Shown: positions 35,785 through 47,723, counted from the stretch's first letter. The stretch is 64,000 nt of DNA from Nelumbo lutea (GCA_022828595.1 JAKGHH010000005.1:29834193-29898192), one strand, 5' to 3'. Program-made: numbers and translations. Notes: a model not told the origin generated them from the letters alone.

Positions 35785-37317
35785 ATGCCACTACAAGAGA
35801 TACAACATCTAACAAAGGAAACCACCAATTGGTCCCATCTAGAGAAGACAAACCTTGATGGCAGCCCATTACCTTTTTGCAGGGAAATATTGTGCGTCCT
35901 TGGCATCATAACCAACCATCATATGTTATTGTAACCCAGGGGTACAAATGAAGAATGACTAGAGAACTAGTCCATATTGTGGGGTTCAACAATGTAGGTC
36001 AAACCATATAAGACATATCACAATCACCCTAACAATGGACAAGTTTGAGATGCAGGTAGCATTCCAAATCACTAAAGCATTGTTGGAGTGTCATACCTTA
36101 TTAAGATGACCCTAGATCCATGATCTATGAGTTGTGACATCCACATATCATCAATGTGTAAAGTTTAATTACAAAGGGAGGAGGGTCAAGATGTTGACCA
36201 CTAAGTCCCTTTAATTTTCAATTCAAAGGAAGCTCACACAGAAGAGGAGTTGATCCAATTTAACTAGGTAAGGGGAATACCGGTGTAAAAGTGGGAAGAC
36301 TATCAACAAGGCCAGTATGAGAAGTGCATTAGAGGGCTTTAGAGCAATAAAGGGTGGAGAGAAGAATACAAGATAGCAATAGAAGTGGGTGTTCACAACT
36401 AGGGCATAACTAGTATGAAGTGACTTAACAAGCTACCACCCAACAAAATGATAGTAAATATAAGAATGCCCAATGGGAGGATTATCTATTACATTTGACG
36501 ATGTAGGGCAGTAGTGGGTTTGCCCCCAAGTCGAAAGATGGCTTCAAGGACTTATGGATAAATAGTAAGTACTTTTTTCTCGTTGTGTGAAGAGATGTTC
36601 TTTGCTCCATGGAATCTCCTAGATGAGATAAAGAATGTTCAAGAAAAGTTGGCTTAATGCAAAATTGCCCATTGAAGATAATAAGTGACTCACTAAGTTG
36701 TCAAAAGCATATAGAGACATGTTTGCGTGGACTTATAAGAAGATGCTTGGATACCATGAAAGCATGGTAATGCATGACTTAAAGGTAAGGCCAGAATGTT
36801 AACCCATCAAGCAGGCTCAAAGAACTTTTTTAATAGAAATTGATCTACAAATAAAAGAAGATATAGAAAATCTAGTTGTAGTAAGGTTTATTAGTTTTAT
36901 ACAATTTCCCACTTAATTGGCAAACCTCATTTAGTAAGAAAGAAGAATGGAAAAATTCATTGTTGTATTGACTTTTGAAACTCAAGAATGCAAGAACTAC
37001 CTATTAAAGGGTTTTGACAACCATCATTCATGATATAATACATTGATAGGTAGAAGATTATGTAAATGATTTAGTGGTCAAGTCACAATGGAAAGAGGAT
37101 ATCTTAAGGACTTGAAAAAGTTGTTTGAAAGATATAGGACATTCACTCAAAAGATGAAACCCTTAATATGTGCCTTTGGGATAACTTGACTAAAGTTTTT
37201 GAGATTCATTGTACACAAAATTAGGATAAATTTGTTGGCACCAATGAATGTGATCAATGTAAAGGGCTTAGTGGGCCAAGTGTCATACATTTGGTGATAC
37301 ATACTTTAGCTCACTAA

Positions 37318-37874
37318 TGTGGTGTTTGATAAATCTGAAAAAATAGATATTAAAAGTGTCTAAAATCTGAAAAGAGATATAGTTGTTTTTTGACTTTTTA
37401 GAAGCTCTGAATAAAGAAGGTTGTTTGTATTGGATCAAACATTTAGCATATGAAATTCACTAATTTTACTAATTTACCCCTAAATTAGACTATTTGGTTG
37501 CAGTGGTGAGAGAAGAAGAAGAAAAAAAAAGAAGAAAGGAAAGAGAGAGTGAGAGAAGGCCAGAACTCGTCGCTGCTAGTTTGCCGAAGGAGTAGCAGCG
37601 ACAAAAGAAGAAGAAGAAGAAGAAAAGAGAGAGAGAGAGAGGGAAGATGAACGGTGAGAGGGAGAAACACAAGCAACTTTTTCAAGGGTATTTTGGACTT
37701 TTGGCCAGGTCTGAAACGCATCTGAGTGCATTTAGCACCTAGCCCATGTCTTATTATTTCAGATATGAAAATATTTTTTAGAACCAAATTCAGATACACT
37801 TCTAAACACCTTTGACGTCTAAAAAGCAACATTTCCAGACTTTAGAGGTCTTAAAAGTGTTATCAAATGCTGCC
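37318..37874. mobile_element. MITE (557 bp) flanked by TAA
   Basis: Ends TGTGGTGTTTGATAA and (reversed) GGCAGCATTTGATAA; flanks TAA at 37315-37317 and 37875-37877. Removing it with one TAA joins the Gypsy reading LTN-QVSFSPLKKG in frame, which confirms the borders. Inside are GAAGAA and GA runs (37515-37650). Confidence 0.82.
37600..37645. repeat. GAA and GA microsatellites inside the MITE
   Basis: (GAA)n at 37604-37624 then (GA)n at 37627-37643. Confidence 0.85.
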
Positions 37875-38150
37875 TAACCAAGTATCATTCTCACCACTTA
37901 AAAAGGGAGTTGTATTTGCCTATGGGAATGATCTAGAACAAGCCTTCATCAATACAAAGGTGCTTATCCAACTACCAACATTGGTGTCCCCTATCAAAGG
38001 GCTCCCCGAAGCTTTATTTGGTAGACAACAACAAGGCTATAAGTCTATACTTCATCCAAGATTATGAGCAAGGTATCAAATGCCCTATTGTCAAGGGGTC
38101 AATTATCAAGGCCTCATGCGGTTTGAATGGGTTGAGTAAGCATACAAGAT

Positions 38151-39740
38151 AAGACAACACAACAAAGGCAACAAGATGGCACACGAATTAGTAGCAATGT
38201 TCAGAAAATTAGACCAGGCATAGAATCGGAGAAGGAAAATGTTCATGGGTTAGATGTTCAACTGGAGTCAAATACATACATACATACATACATATATATA
38301 TATTATGGGTCATATAAATACTGTATATAATATATTTTACAACTTTTGATATAATTAAATGTGGTGAATGAATAGCAAATTCCTTAACTTTTAAAGCAAA
38401 TGACTAGGGTTCAAGTCTCTTAATTTACATTTTCTTTAAAATAAATGCGTAATAAAGTAATATGTACACTAAAGAACCGTTAATTAATATAGGTAAATAG
38501 GTGGACAAGTGGTAATTAAGTAATATATGAAGATAATAGGTAATGGGTTCAAGTCTTGTTAAACACCTTTTAAAAATTCAATTAATTATGGACCCGAGTG
38601 GTTTCATGAAATCAAGACCAATTCACTAGTTTTCTAGTTAAACCAATCAGTCAGCCATTTTTCATTGGTTTTAGCAAATTTAGTTATTGGGGTGTGACCG
38701 AATCGACTAGGGTCTCAATCATAGTTTAACCGATTCAGCCAACAATCTAGTTTCCTAAACATTGATTAGTGAAAAGACATTTTATATTGCATTAATAAGG
38801 TAAGTACAAGCACATAGTTTATGTGGCAAGATGTCACTATACTTAACCTTTACACCCCAGTTCCATTTTAACTACTCATCTCCCCCTAAAGAGGATGTTA
38901 AGCTTTTGACGATCTAACATAAGGATATACCAAAATATTAAGGAATCATATTAATAATTACAATATTACCATTGGTATTCCCTCATATACAAAAAGTATG
39001 CAATGCCCCACCTAAGACAAACTTGCTGACACACGGATGACATATTGATGGTGCAATTGATGAAACTGACCATGCCAATCTTCTCTATTCAATTTGACTT
39101 ACATCTTTGGAGATATTCTTTAACTCGATCATTGGTTCTGCGGGTGAGAGAGAGAGAGAGAGAGAGAGGAGAGTTCTTCAATTTCTCCACAAAGTTATGC
39201 TTTTCCAAGGCTTGGGTGGTAGGATGGCATGTTCTTTATAAGTTAGTGTGTATTGTATAGCTATAGTTTGTGCTAAGCCACTAGCTAATAGCTTCAAGAT
39301 AGTACATGCATGCTCTAGATTGATTCATGGTACCGACTAGGGTAGTCTTAGAAGAGAAAGGAAAGTTTGGATTATCAGGGCTTTGATTGTTGTTTAATAG
39401 TCCCCAAAGGTGACTCCTCATAGGGCTACTACAAGTGTTGGTTTGGGTCCATGTAAGGGTGCAATCCTTAATTGGTGTCAATGAAATTCTCTTCCTAATT
39501 ATCATTGTAGTAGGTTTAGTTGTTGATAGAGGGTGTGGCATATGCTATGGCATTGACAATGTTGGTGATGTCTTCTTCTTGATGGTGTCCTACACCTTTC
39601 TCATCATGACGATTACTGCTACAACTGGGGCCTTTTCGGGAACAACTCGATGTGGGGCTTGTTGCTGGAGTTAAAGTATAAAATATGCTTCTTTGGTTTG
39701 TTAATTGCTTCAATCATTGTACTCTAGCAAGGTGATTATT
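38151..39740. other. No gene seen; microsatellites and tRNA-box-like motifs
   Basis: (CATA)n/(TA)n at 38275-38302 and (GA)n at 39146-39168. Two box-B-like motifs GGGTTCAAGTCT lie near 38407 and 38549, each after an A/T-rich stretch, and may be old SINE-like copies. Open frames at 39281-39713 have no recognised domain. Confidence 0.45.
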
Positions 39741-39749
39741 CATCTAGGA

Positions 39750-41500
39750 TAAGCAAAGTGTCCAGGTGTGGAGTCAATGCTGCCTTTGCCTATGTGAATA
39801 AGTCCTTGCCTAAGACAAAGTTGAAATTGTCCATGTTAACAATAGAGAAATCAATCTCCCCATACCAATTGTCAACTCCATGCCTTCAATGGGTTTGGCA
39901 CCTATGTTGATAGCTTTGAGCTAACCTAACTCCTTTGAAATGGCTAAGTTGAGTTGTTTGGCCCTAGTAACAAATATGAAGTTGTATGAGTGGCCCATGT
40001 GTTGATTAGGGCCTGAGTTGACTTTGCGCCAAAGCATATGTCTATGTACCTCAATCCTCTCTTGACTATGGTAGGCTATTTAGATGTTGCCCCTTTCTTG
40101 AGCATGGCATTAAATAGTTAAAGGGCATTCACACTTTGTGCTTATGTACTCCACTCCCCATCATTCTTTTCATTGTCACCAAGTTTGGCAATAAGAGCAT
40201 ATAACTTTTCCTTATTCAAACAATTCTTTGTTAAATATTTTTCCCCATAAACCAAGAAAGAGGAAGTGCGAGCTAGTTTTCCTTTATATTTTATAGTTGT
40301 AGGAGCTTTGATCTCCTTATGGTTGCTTTTCTCTTTAGCACTCGATTGGGACAGAAAGACTTTTTGGATTCATCATCTGATAATTTCATCTTGTTGAAAT
40401 GCTTGGCCACAACCATGGCTGTAATGAGAACTTGAACACTTCATAGTTGGAGCTTTAATTCCACCCATTGTTGTAGTCTATCCATGAAGTTTAATAGTAG
40501 GTCTTTGTTCGACATGTCCATGATCTCCAATGTGAGAGCTAAGAATTCTTTAACATATTTATAAAGGGATTTTTCATGATTTAGGGATTTTACCTTTACA
40601 TAGGTGAGATACTTTATGTTCTCTAGATAGAATTGTTTTCTTCAACTTCCACTTAAAATTGGCTCACGCGTTTATAATACACATATCCTGTTCAATGTAA
40701 ATACATTTTTGTACATAGTGACATTAATCAATACATGGCAGTTGTACATATCCAATTCTTTTCATCATCAATATTGGCTATAGTAATATATTGTTCCATT
40801 TGCCACAAGAAATTTCGAGCTCCAAAGCATCACAAGTGCCTAAATAGGGAATTAGCTTCCAAATTTTAATATGGGAGGGAGAGAGCATGGTTGAGGTGCT
40901 ATCTGGATTAACAATTGCTCTTTTCATGATTGGACACTCCCCTTTAATCTCATCTAGCTAAGCTTGGATGTTGGTGGAGGTACTCATGGCTGCCCATTCT
41001 CCTCTATTCTCATTCAATTGGGCCTGGACGACCATGGATGTGGACATGGTTCTCTTTCATGTTGCCCTCTCACTTCTCATTTCATTGAGTTGGGCATGAA
41101 ATTTATCAAACATGCCTTGAACATTCAAGTGGGAAGAACTTTCTACTTGTTAAGGTGTAATTTTGTAGATTTCCTTGATGGTTTTTCAAAACATCACATA
41201 CTTCATCTATGACCCCATTTAGGCAGTCTTCCAATTCCCCATTGCATTGTCAAAGACTTCAACAATAAGATGAAGTTCTTCCACATGATCGTGCTTCTTG
41301 CGCATAATGACTTCACAACATAGCATGCATACATTGCTTTGGATGTTCGGCCCTTTAGGGCTTTGTCCTTGATGGTGTCACCATCTGATGTAGTGTCTGC
41401 CTTATAGGCTTGAGAGAGCCCTAGCTACATTTCTTCTACAATATCTTTGTTTCACTTAATTGCGTTGCTATAGTTGATGAATTAGCCTTAGACCAAGCAG
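39750..41500 (-). pseudogene. Second Gypsy remnant: gag and protease
   Basis: Read from high to low positions. 40830-40380 resembles a chromovirus-type gag: FLWQMEQYITIANIDDE, W...TAMY, then SREHKVSHLCKGK and an IGDHG..EQ helix. 40060-39860 resembles the aspartic protease: LINTWATHT (family LIDTGATH, so the active-site D and G are altered), QLSHF..ELG and LKAINIGA. No reverse transcriptase follows downstream. Many stops. The 5' side is cut by the Copia element at 41655. A 33-bp duplication (ATTAGCCTTAGACCAAGCAG twice) lies at 41482-41540. Confidence 0.55.
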
Positions 41501-41654
41501 GTATTCTTTGATGGATTAGCCTTAGACCAAGCAGGTAGACTTGGAGTGGTCATGATCAACCCTGAAGGAACGCAAGTTGTTGTGTTGGCCAAACTAGGAT
41601 TTTACTTGCAATGACAATGTGGCAGAACACAAGGCCATGATTGATATGGGGAAT

Positions 41655-42503
41655 TGTTGTAATAATAGTAAAGAGAGCAGATGGAACTTATCGGTAATCG
41701 CTTTCAAAACCAAAGTTGCAATGGTGTAAGGCTGTTGTAGGAACTCGAAACTGGGAATTGCAGGAAGATGGAGGGCTAAGTCGTGCCACTTGGTCACTCT
41801 CCTTAAAACCGTATTTGCCCCCTATGGTGCAGCCAGGTGATCACAAATTGGTTGCTAAGATAAAATAGCCCACAAGCCACTGGTAGGCGTGCACTCGCTT
41901 ACCAGACCTCCGCGAACCACAAAAGATTGATGCTCATATTTCTCAAAGAAAACAGCGAAGAAAGTAAAAAATGGTATGTGTAGACTGGGTTGGCTAGTAC
42001 TCTTCTTATAGAGTGCTCTTAGATCCGAATGGACACAGATGTGTCCTTTCAGACAGGAGACTCTTTAGAGCAGTGCACTTGTTCGAAGAGACACAAGGAG
42101 GAAGAAGAGACAAAAAAGAAACATTTTAATTTGAAATTCAAAAGACTCAATTTTAAAAAGAAAAGGAGTAGTTCGGTTAGACCAAAATGATTCGGTGCAT
42201 TGCGCGTTCACGTGCACGTACACGTACACATACCCGTGCCCTGCCTCGGCCCGGCCCAGATCGGCTTGGCTTGGAGCCCGCGTGTGAAAATCACCCCCAA
42301 ACCCCCCCCCCATGCATGGAATACCTATAGTCGTCTCCTATGGGTCCCTACCCATAGAGGGAGCAAAACTACAAATATACTCCACTTCCACTCCTTTCCC
42401 AAGCAATGTGGGACAAGGAGTCATTCAAGGGTGGGAAGAGAAAAGGACAAAAAACAAGAGAGGGAGGAGAGAGATTCTTGTAAATTTGAATCTCACTCCA
42501 ATA
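41655..42503 (-). repeat. Copia A 3' LTR
   Basis: 849 bp; matches the LTR at 46883-47718 over nearly its whole length. Differences include CAATA for CAACA at one terminus and a variable GC-rich block at 42195-42310 with alternating CGTGCACGTACACG. Confidence 0.92.
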
Positions 42504-43074
42504 ATCCTCCACAAGATTCAAAATTACAAGAAAATCAAACAATCTGAGCATCACAGTGAGAAAAGTATTCATGGTGATGTCTTTTGGACTTCAATCAACA
42601 CTCAGGTATGACAGGCTATGCTATAGAGTACGGGTGGAGTCAGACTCCTTTAGCCTTTTCTCTTTATCGTAACTAGATAATCGGCGAACCAACTCAATTC
42701 ACCAGTTCTTTAGTGGTTTTTTTGTTTTGGAACATTTTAGCCTTATTCCTCTCTTGGAATCATGAGTGTTTTAGAGACTTAGCCCTAGATATCTCTTAGA
42801 AGCAACCACATTTCACACCCACTTAGGTTTGTTATTAATGTGCACTGCTCACACTATTCCTAACTGATTAAGAGCCTCATACTCAACCTCCTCAATCTGT
42901 AGTGAGCACTATCTTACCTTGGCATCTAAAATGGGACACAAATGATAGTTCTTTCCCAAGTCATGTAGTGATTCGTTTTTACCCATTCAACCTAATTCCA
43001 TGGATCTACTTTCACATAAGTTGGGTGTCCATCACTAATGACTTTGTAACGAGCTTCAACCCCATTCCTACTGA

Positions 43075-43555
43075 TGCCTCATAAACCACCTTAGAAGTCT
43101 ATAGTTTGACTAATGAATCTGCAAGGTTCTTTTCAGACCCTACAAAATCTAGAACGATTGTATCTTTGCTGAGGTATTCTCTTCCAAGGTTATGCCTTAA
43201 GCGGATGTGCCTTCTTTTACCGTTGTACGTCTGGTTCTTGGCTCTGTCTATTGCTGCTTGGCTATCACCATGGAGAGATATGGACGGAACCGGCTGCGGC
43301 CAAAGTGGTATATCTACTAGCAAATTCCTTAGCCATTCTGCCTCAAACCCTGCCAATTCTAGTGTAATGAACTTGGCCTCCATTGTTGAACTTGTATTGC
43401 ATGACTGCTTTACTGATTTCTACGATACTGCTCCTCTTCCTAGAGTAAACACATATCCACTGGTGGAAGTACTATCCTTTGAATTTGAAATTCAATTCGC
43501 ATCAGCAAAGCCTTCTAAAATAGGAGGAAAACTTGAGTAATGTAAACTAAAATTT
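43075..43555 (-). pseudogene. Copia A RNase H
   Basis: 43530-43390 gives FADANWISNSKDSTSTSGYVF, then 43383-43099 MEAKFITLELAGFEAEWLRNLL, ISLHGDSQAAIDRAKN, KRRHIRLRHNLGREYLSKDTI and KNLADSLVKL. These are the D, E and D/H regions of the Copia RNase H. One frameshift separates it from the RT. Confidence 0.82.
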
Positions 43556-43560
43556 ATGGT

Positions 43561-44574
43561 TCATTTTAAATATTTTAATAATCTTATTAGAGCTTCACAA
43601 TGTTCATTTTCGGGATTATGAATATGCTGACTTAATTTTCCCACAACTATAGCTATGTCGGGTCTTGTATTGTTCATTAAGTAAGATACAGATCTAATTA
43701 TATTTGCGTACTCCTTTTGTGAAACAGGTTCTCCTACATGTTTCTTTAAGTGAATACTACAACCAAGAGGTGTTTTAACTGGTTTAGAATCATAGTGTCC
43801 AAATTTCCTAAGAACACTCTCTACATAATGTGATTGGGAGAGAATAAAGCTTCCTTGTTCTTTATGGATTTTAATCCCTAAGATTACATCAGCCTTACCC
43901 AAGTCCTTGGTATCAAATTTGGACATTAGAAATTGTTTTGATTCTTTTACTACCTCTAGACTAGTTCCCATTGTTAACATATCATCAACATGTAGACAGA
44001 TTATGACTCTTGTATTATTTTCAAATTTGCTATAGACACATCTATCAGATTTCATGCCATTTTTGGGAGCTTGTTTTAAGGCATACAGAGACTTAATTAA
44101 TTTACATACTTTATTTTCTTGTCCTGGCATTATGAAGCCTTCAGGTTGCCTAATGTAAATTTCTTCCTCTAATTCCCCATTTAAGAAAATTGTTTTCACA
44201 TCCATTTGATGAACTACCAGTTTGTAAATGGATGCTATAGCAAACAAAACCCTAATTGTTGTTGATCTTGCAACTGGGGAGTAGGTGTCAAAAAAGTCTG
44301 CATCTTTCTTTTGTCTGAACCCCTTAACAACTAATCTGGCTTTGAATTTGTCTATTGTGCCATTTGGTTTTAGTTTTTTCTTAAAGATCCACTTACAATC
44401 TAAGGTCTTAATTCCAGGTAGGAGATTTACAAGTTTCCACATGTGACTCGTGACTAAAGAGTCTATTTCACTTTTTATGACTTCTTTCCAAAATATTGCA
44501 TCAGATGAAGTTACAACTTCCTGATAGGTTATTAGGTCCTTATCCACAAAAAATGTGAACATTTCGTCACTCAA
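43561..44574 (-). CDS. Copia A reverse transcriptase (RVT_2), internal deletion
   Basis: One open frame of 337 residues: FWKEVIKSEIDSL, WIFKKKLKPNGTIDKFKARL, GFRQKKDADFFDTYSPVAR, HQMDVKTIFLNGELEEEIY, EGF, then LYALKQAPKNGMKSDRCVYSKF. About 18 residues normally found between LKQAP and the following SDRCVY are missing. The catalytic motif is LHVDDM (YVDD in most). KFDTKDLGKADVILGIKI, VKTPL and SYLMNNTRPDIAIVVGKLSQ follow. The deletion should abolish activity. Confidence 0.88.
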   Translation of the reverse strand: MSDEMFTFFVDKDLITYQEVVTSSDAIFWKEVIKSEIDSLVTSHMWKLVNLLPGIKTLDCKWIFKKKLKPNGTIDKFKARLVVKGFRQKKDADFFDTYSPVARSTTIRVLFAIASIYKLVVHQMDVKTIFLNGELEEEIYIRQPEGFIMPGQENKVCKLIKSLYALKQAPKNGMKSDRCVYSKFENNTRVIICLHVDDMLTMGTSLEVVKESKQFLMSKFDTKDLGKADVILGIKIHKEQGSFILSQSHYVESVLRKFGHYDSKPVKTPLGCSIHLKKHVGEPVSQKEYANIIRSVSYLMNNTRPDIAIVVGKLSQHIHNPENEHCEALIRLLKYLK

Positions 44575-44795
44575 GTTTGTTTATCTTCTTTGTCTTTTAC
44601 TTCTCCTTAAGTCTAGGTCTTGCCTAAGTGAAGTATTGATTCCTTGAGCACTCACTTGTTCTTGGTTTGTAACTTGGTTTTGGGAAGGTTCCCTATTTAA
44701 TGTTTCTTTTCTCCAAGGGAAGATGTGCTCAAAGAACTCTGCATCTCGGGACTTTATTATTGTGTTATTTTTTACAACTTTTTCAATTGTTTTAA

Positions 44796-45728
44796 TTACA
44801 ACTTTATTATTGTTTTATTTTTTACACTGTTTTGTGTATAGCCAATGAACATACAGTCATAGGTTTTCGGTCCTAATTTCTTTTTTTTAGGTTCGAGTAT
44901 TTCAACATTTTCTAGGCAGCCCCAAACTTTTAGGTAGTTCAGACTAGGTTTTCTGTTGTGCCAAAGTTCAAAGGGAATATGCCATTTCTTCTTAGGTGGT
45001 ATTCTATTATATATGTGACAAGCCATTAGGATTGCTTCCCTCCACAAATTCAGAGGTGCACCTAAACTAATTAGCATTGCATTCATCATTTCTTTTAAAG
45101 TTATGTTCAGTCTTTCTACGACTCCATTAGATTCAGGTTGATAGGGAGCTATGATTTCATGTATGATTCCATTTTCTTCAAAGAATTTTCTAACGGTTTG
45201 TCCATTATACTCAGTTCCTCTATCTATTCTAAGTCTTTTTATTTTCTTTCATAACTAATTTTCTACTTTAGTTTTGTAGTTTATGAAAGTTTGATCAACC
45301 TCATCTTTTGATCTAAGTAGAACTACTTTTGCATATCTAGAGAAGTCATCTGTAAAAGTTATATAGTATCTTTTTCCTCCTCTAGCTTCATGACATTTAA
45401 GGTCTCCTAGATCACTATGTATAAGTTGTAATAGTTATGTTTCTCTTTGTACACTTTTATGAGATTTCTTAGTAAATTTTGCTTCTACACATATTTGGCA
45501 TTTTTCATTTGTAAAATTAATAAGAACATTCAAAACTCTTTATTTACATAATCGTTTCAAATAAGGAGCACTACGATGTCCTAATCTAGCATGCCAAATA
45601 TCAAAAGATTCAACAATATAAGCAGAAGAAGAAATAGTTTTATTCATAATAATATTAGAGATGTTCGGTGCAAATAATCCACCAGCATTGTACCATTTTC
45701 CAATAAATACATTATTTTTAGTCAACAC
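44796..45728 (-). pseudogene. Copia A integrase
   Basis: 45620-45540 gives FDIWHARLGHRSAPYLKRL (HH part of the zinc finger), then C..C near 45500. 45400-45120 shows HSDLGDLK, YYITFTDDFSRYAKV and RGTEYNG..V..FFEENGI, the D, D and E of the catalytic core. The open frame 45089-44796 continues MMNAMLISLGAPLNLWREAI, AYNRIPPK-like text and KVWGCLENVEILEPKKKKL. Stops separate the pieces. Confidence 0.82.
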
Positions 45729-45758
45729 GGACTTGTCTGCTTCAAATGTGAGTTTTAG

Positions 45759-46064
45759 TCATACTTTGTTGAGGAGTGCTCCCCATACCAAGTTCTGTCG
45801 GATCTCCAACACATGTAGTACATCATTCAGCATTAGAATTTTTCTTGAAGTCAGTTTCAAGAGCACATTTCCTTTGCTGATGACCTTCAAAGTTTGTGAG
45901 TTTCCCATGAAGACTTGCTCTCCTTTAGACTGAATTGTATACTTATAGAAGGAATTGCGGTTCCCACATATGTGCTTGGTAGCACCAATGTCCAGTACCC
46001 ACTCCTTCGGCTTATCAACTAAGTTTAACTCAGTTACCACTGCCGCAATAACATACCCAATCAA
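45759..46064 (-). pseudogene. Copia A protease region
   Basis: Contains EWVLDIGATKHIC, the Copia aspartic protease site in which the family has D(S/T)GA; here isoleucine replaces the hydroxyl residue. SKGNVLLKL and LNDVLHVLEIRQNLV follow, the usual approach to the integrase zinc finger. The change suggests an inactive enzyme. Confidence 0.8.
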
Positions 46065-46292
46065 ATTGACTTTTGGTTTCCCAAAATCCTTCTTCTTTCG
46101 GTACCAGTAGTTCTTCTTGTAATGTCCGAGTTTGCCACGTACATATCAGTTTCCTTTCCTTTGTTGTTTCTTGAATTTCTGATCATTTTTCACATTCAAG
46201 TTCTTTTTGAATTTTGTAGTCTTTTTCTCCACCAGATTGGTTTTGGAAAACTGGTCATCATCTTTCTTTCTGTTCTTTTCTTCAATCTTAAT

Positions 46293-46865
46293 TCATACCA
46301 CTACTTGGTCCAAAGTAGTGTCCTTCCTCTTGTGCTTCATACTGGTTTTGAAATCATTCCATGTATGTGGCAGTTTCTCTATGAGAGAACCGACAATGAA
46401 TTCATCTGGCAGTTCCCCCACAAGAACCTGGAACTCATCTATTTGAGCAGACATGTCCATGTCTTCTTTCATGATGAAGTGCAGGAAGTTGGCAATTATA
46501 TATTTTTTATTTCCAGTATTTTCTAGAGCATACTTAGTGTCCAATGTATTCCAGATTTCATAGGCATAATTGTAGGAAGAATAAACATTGTACAGTACAT
46601 TGGACAAGCAGTTAAGAATATGGTTGGTGCAGAGGTGGTCGGCTGTATTCCAGTGTTCTGCAACAACAGAATGGGCTAGCTCCTCCATGTTTGATTGGTT
46701 GGGTTCGGTCAAAGCAAAGGCTACCCCTAACTGTTCTAAGACAAATAGCAGGCATTGTCTCCAATGCTTGTAGTTGGTTCCATTGAATGGTCCAATCTTA
46801 GAGAAGTTTGGAACTATTGACAGTATCCGGTTTCTCATGAAGGGGTTAGCAGTGATAGGTTCCAT
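46293..46865 (-). CDS. Copia A gag (UBN2-type)
   Basis: The start is taken at the ATG at 46865 (MEPITANPF), just inside the LTR border; an open frame also runs into the LTR. The product reads FNGTNYKHWRQCLLFVLEQL, ...WNTLDTKYALENTG, FLHFIMKEDMDMSAQIDEFQ and IEKLPHTWNDFKTSMKHK, all typical of Copia gag. The frame ends at 46293; the zinc knuckle that should follow is seen frameshifted at 46110-46200 (GKLGHYKKNY), with cysteines lost. Confidence 0.85.
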   Translation of the reverse strand: MEPITANPFMRNRILSIVPNFSKIGPFNGTNYKHWRQCLLFVLEQLGVAFALTEPNQSNMEELAHSVVAEHWNTADHLCTNHILNCLSNVLYNVYSSYNYAYEIWNTLDTKYALENTGNKKYIIANFLHFIMKEDMDMSAQIDEFQVLVGELPDEFIVGSLIEKLPHTWNDFKTSMKHKRKDTTLDQVVV

Positions 46866-46882
46866 GAATATGGTTTTAACAA

Positions 46883-47718
46883 TGTTGTAATAATAGTAAA
46901 GAGAGCAGATGAAACTTATCGGTAATCGCTTTCCAAACCGAAGTTGCAATGGTGTGAAGTTGTTGTAGGAACTCAAAAATGGGAATTGTAGGATGATGGA
47001 GGGCTAAGTCGTGCCACTTGGTCACTCTCCTTAAAACTGTATTTGCCCCCTATGGTGCACCCAGGTGATCGCAAATCGGTCATCAAGATAAAACAGCCCA
47101 CAGGCCACTAGTAGGCGTGTACTTGCTTATTAGACCTCCACAAACCACAAAAGATTGGTGTTCAGATTTCTCAGAGAAAACAAAGAAGAATGTCAAAAAT
47201 GGTGTGTGTAGACTGGGTCAGCTAGCACTCTTCTTATAGAGTACTCTCAGCCCGAATGGACACTAATGTGTCCTTTCAGATAGGAGACTCTTCAGAACAA
47301 TGCACCTGTTCGAAGAGACACAAGGAGGAAGAAGAGACACAAAAAAGAAACGTTTTAATTTGAAATTGAAAAGGCTCAATTTAAAAAAGAAAAGGTGTAA
47401 TTCGGTTAGACCAAAAAGATTCGATGCATCGTGCGCACCTGCACCCGCACTCGTGCTCGCCTGCGCCCATGCCCCAGCTCGGCTTAGCGCGTGCGTGTGA
47501 AAAGCACCCCCAACCCCCCTCACATGCATAGAATACCTATAGTCCTCTCCTCCTATGGGTCCCTATCCATAGAGGGAGCAAAACTACAAATATACTCTAC
47601 TTCCACTCCTTTCCCAAGCAATGTGGGACAATGGGTCATTCAAGTGTGGGAAGAGGAAAGGATAAAAAACGAGAGAGGGAGGAGAGAGATTCTTGTAAAT
47701 TTGAATATCCCTCCAACA
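46883..47718 (-). repeat. Copia A 5' LTR
   Basis: 836 bp; TGTTGGAGGGA start and CAACA end on the minus strand. A TATA-like CTATAAGAAGAG stands near 47231-47242. The GC-rich block at 47428-47510 differs from that of the 3' LTR. Confidence 0.92.
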
Positions 47719-47723
47719 AGAAT

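Larger units (their letters stand above)
31840..38150 (+). pseudogene. Ty3/Gypsy retrotransposon remnant (gag, protease, RT), multiply interrupted
   Basis: 31870-32100 reads as gag: GRGNPRNM, LREFNKSLEGCTYTWYYNLEPR, then EMLMLFYFMSRRKN and DQEPNEYV. 36090-36240 reads like the end of the protease region (PWIHDL, STYHQCVKFNYKG). 36650-36840 gives YRDMFAWTYKKMLGY, MVMHDLKVRPEC and PIKQAQR, the linker before reverse transcriptase. 36860-37290 gives the RT: IKEDIENLVVVRFI, RRMEKFIV, DDLVVKSQW, LKKLFERYRTFTQKM, CAFGIT. 37875-38100 gives the RT/RNase H border (LTNQVSFSPLKKGVVF, EQAFINTKVLIQLP). Stops and shifts are everywhere. Two MITEs, a possible third and a solo LTR interrupt it. An integrase piece of this type lies at 49960-50330. 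Confidence 0.75.
41655..47718 (-). mobile_element. Full-length Ty1/Copia element (6.06 kb), TSD GGAAT/AGAAT
   Basis: Two LTRs in the same direction (41655-42503 and 46883-47718) flank gag and pol on the minus strand in the order gag, protease, integrase, RT, RNase H, which is the Copia order. LTR ends are TGTTG..CAACA. Flanks GGAAT (41650-41654) and AGAAT (47719-47723) differ at one base. A polypurine tract GTGGAGGA lies just inside the 3' LTR (about 42505-42513). The position of the primer binding site reads TTGTTAAAACC, not the usual TGGTATCAGAG. Frameshifts and stops in pol make it non-autonomous today. Confidence 0.92.

Noticed and set aside
37490..37672. Small leucine/serine-rich frames as a membrane protein
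   Set aside because: They come from GAA and GA microsatellites inside a MITE.
46122..46526. Plus-strand 134-codon frame
   Set aside because: Antisense of Copia gag.
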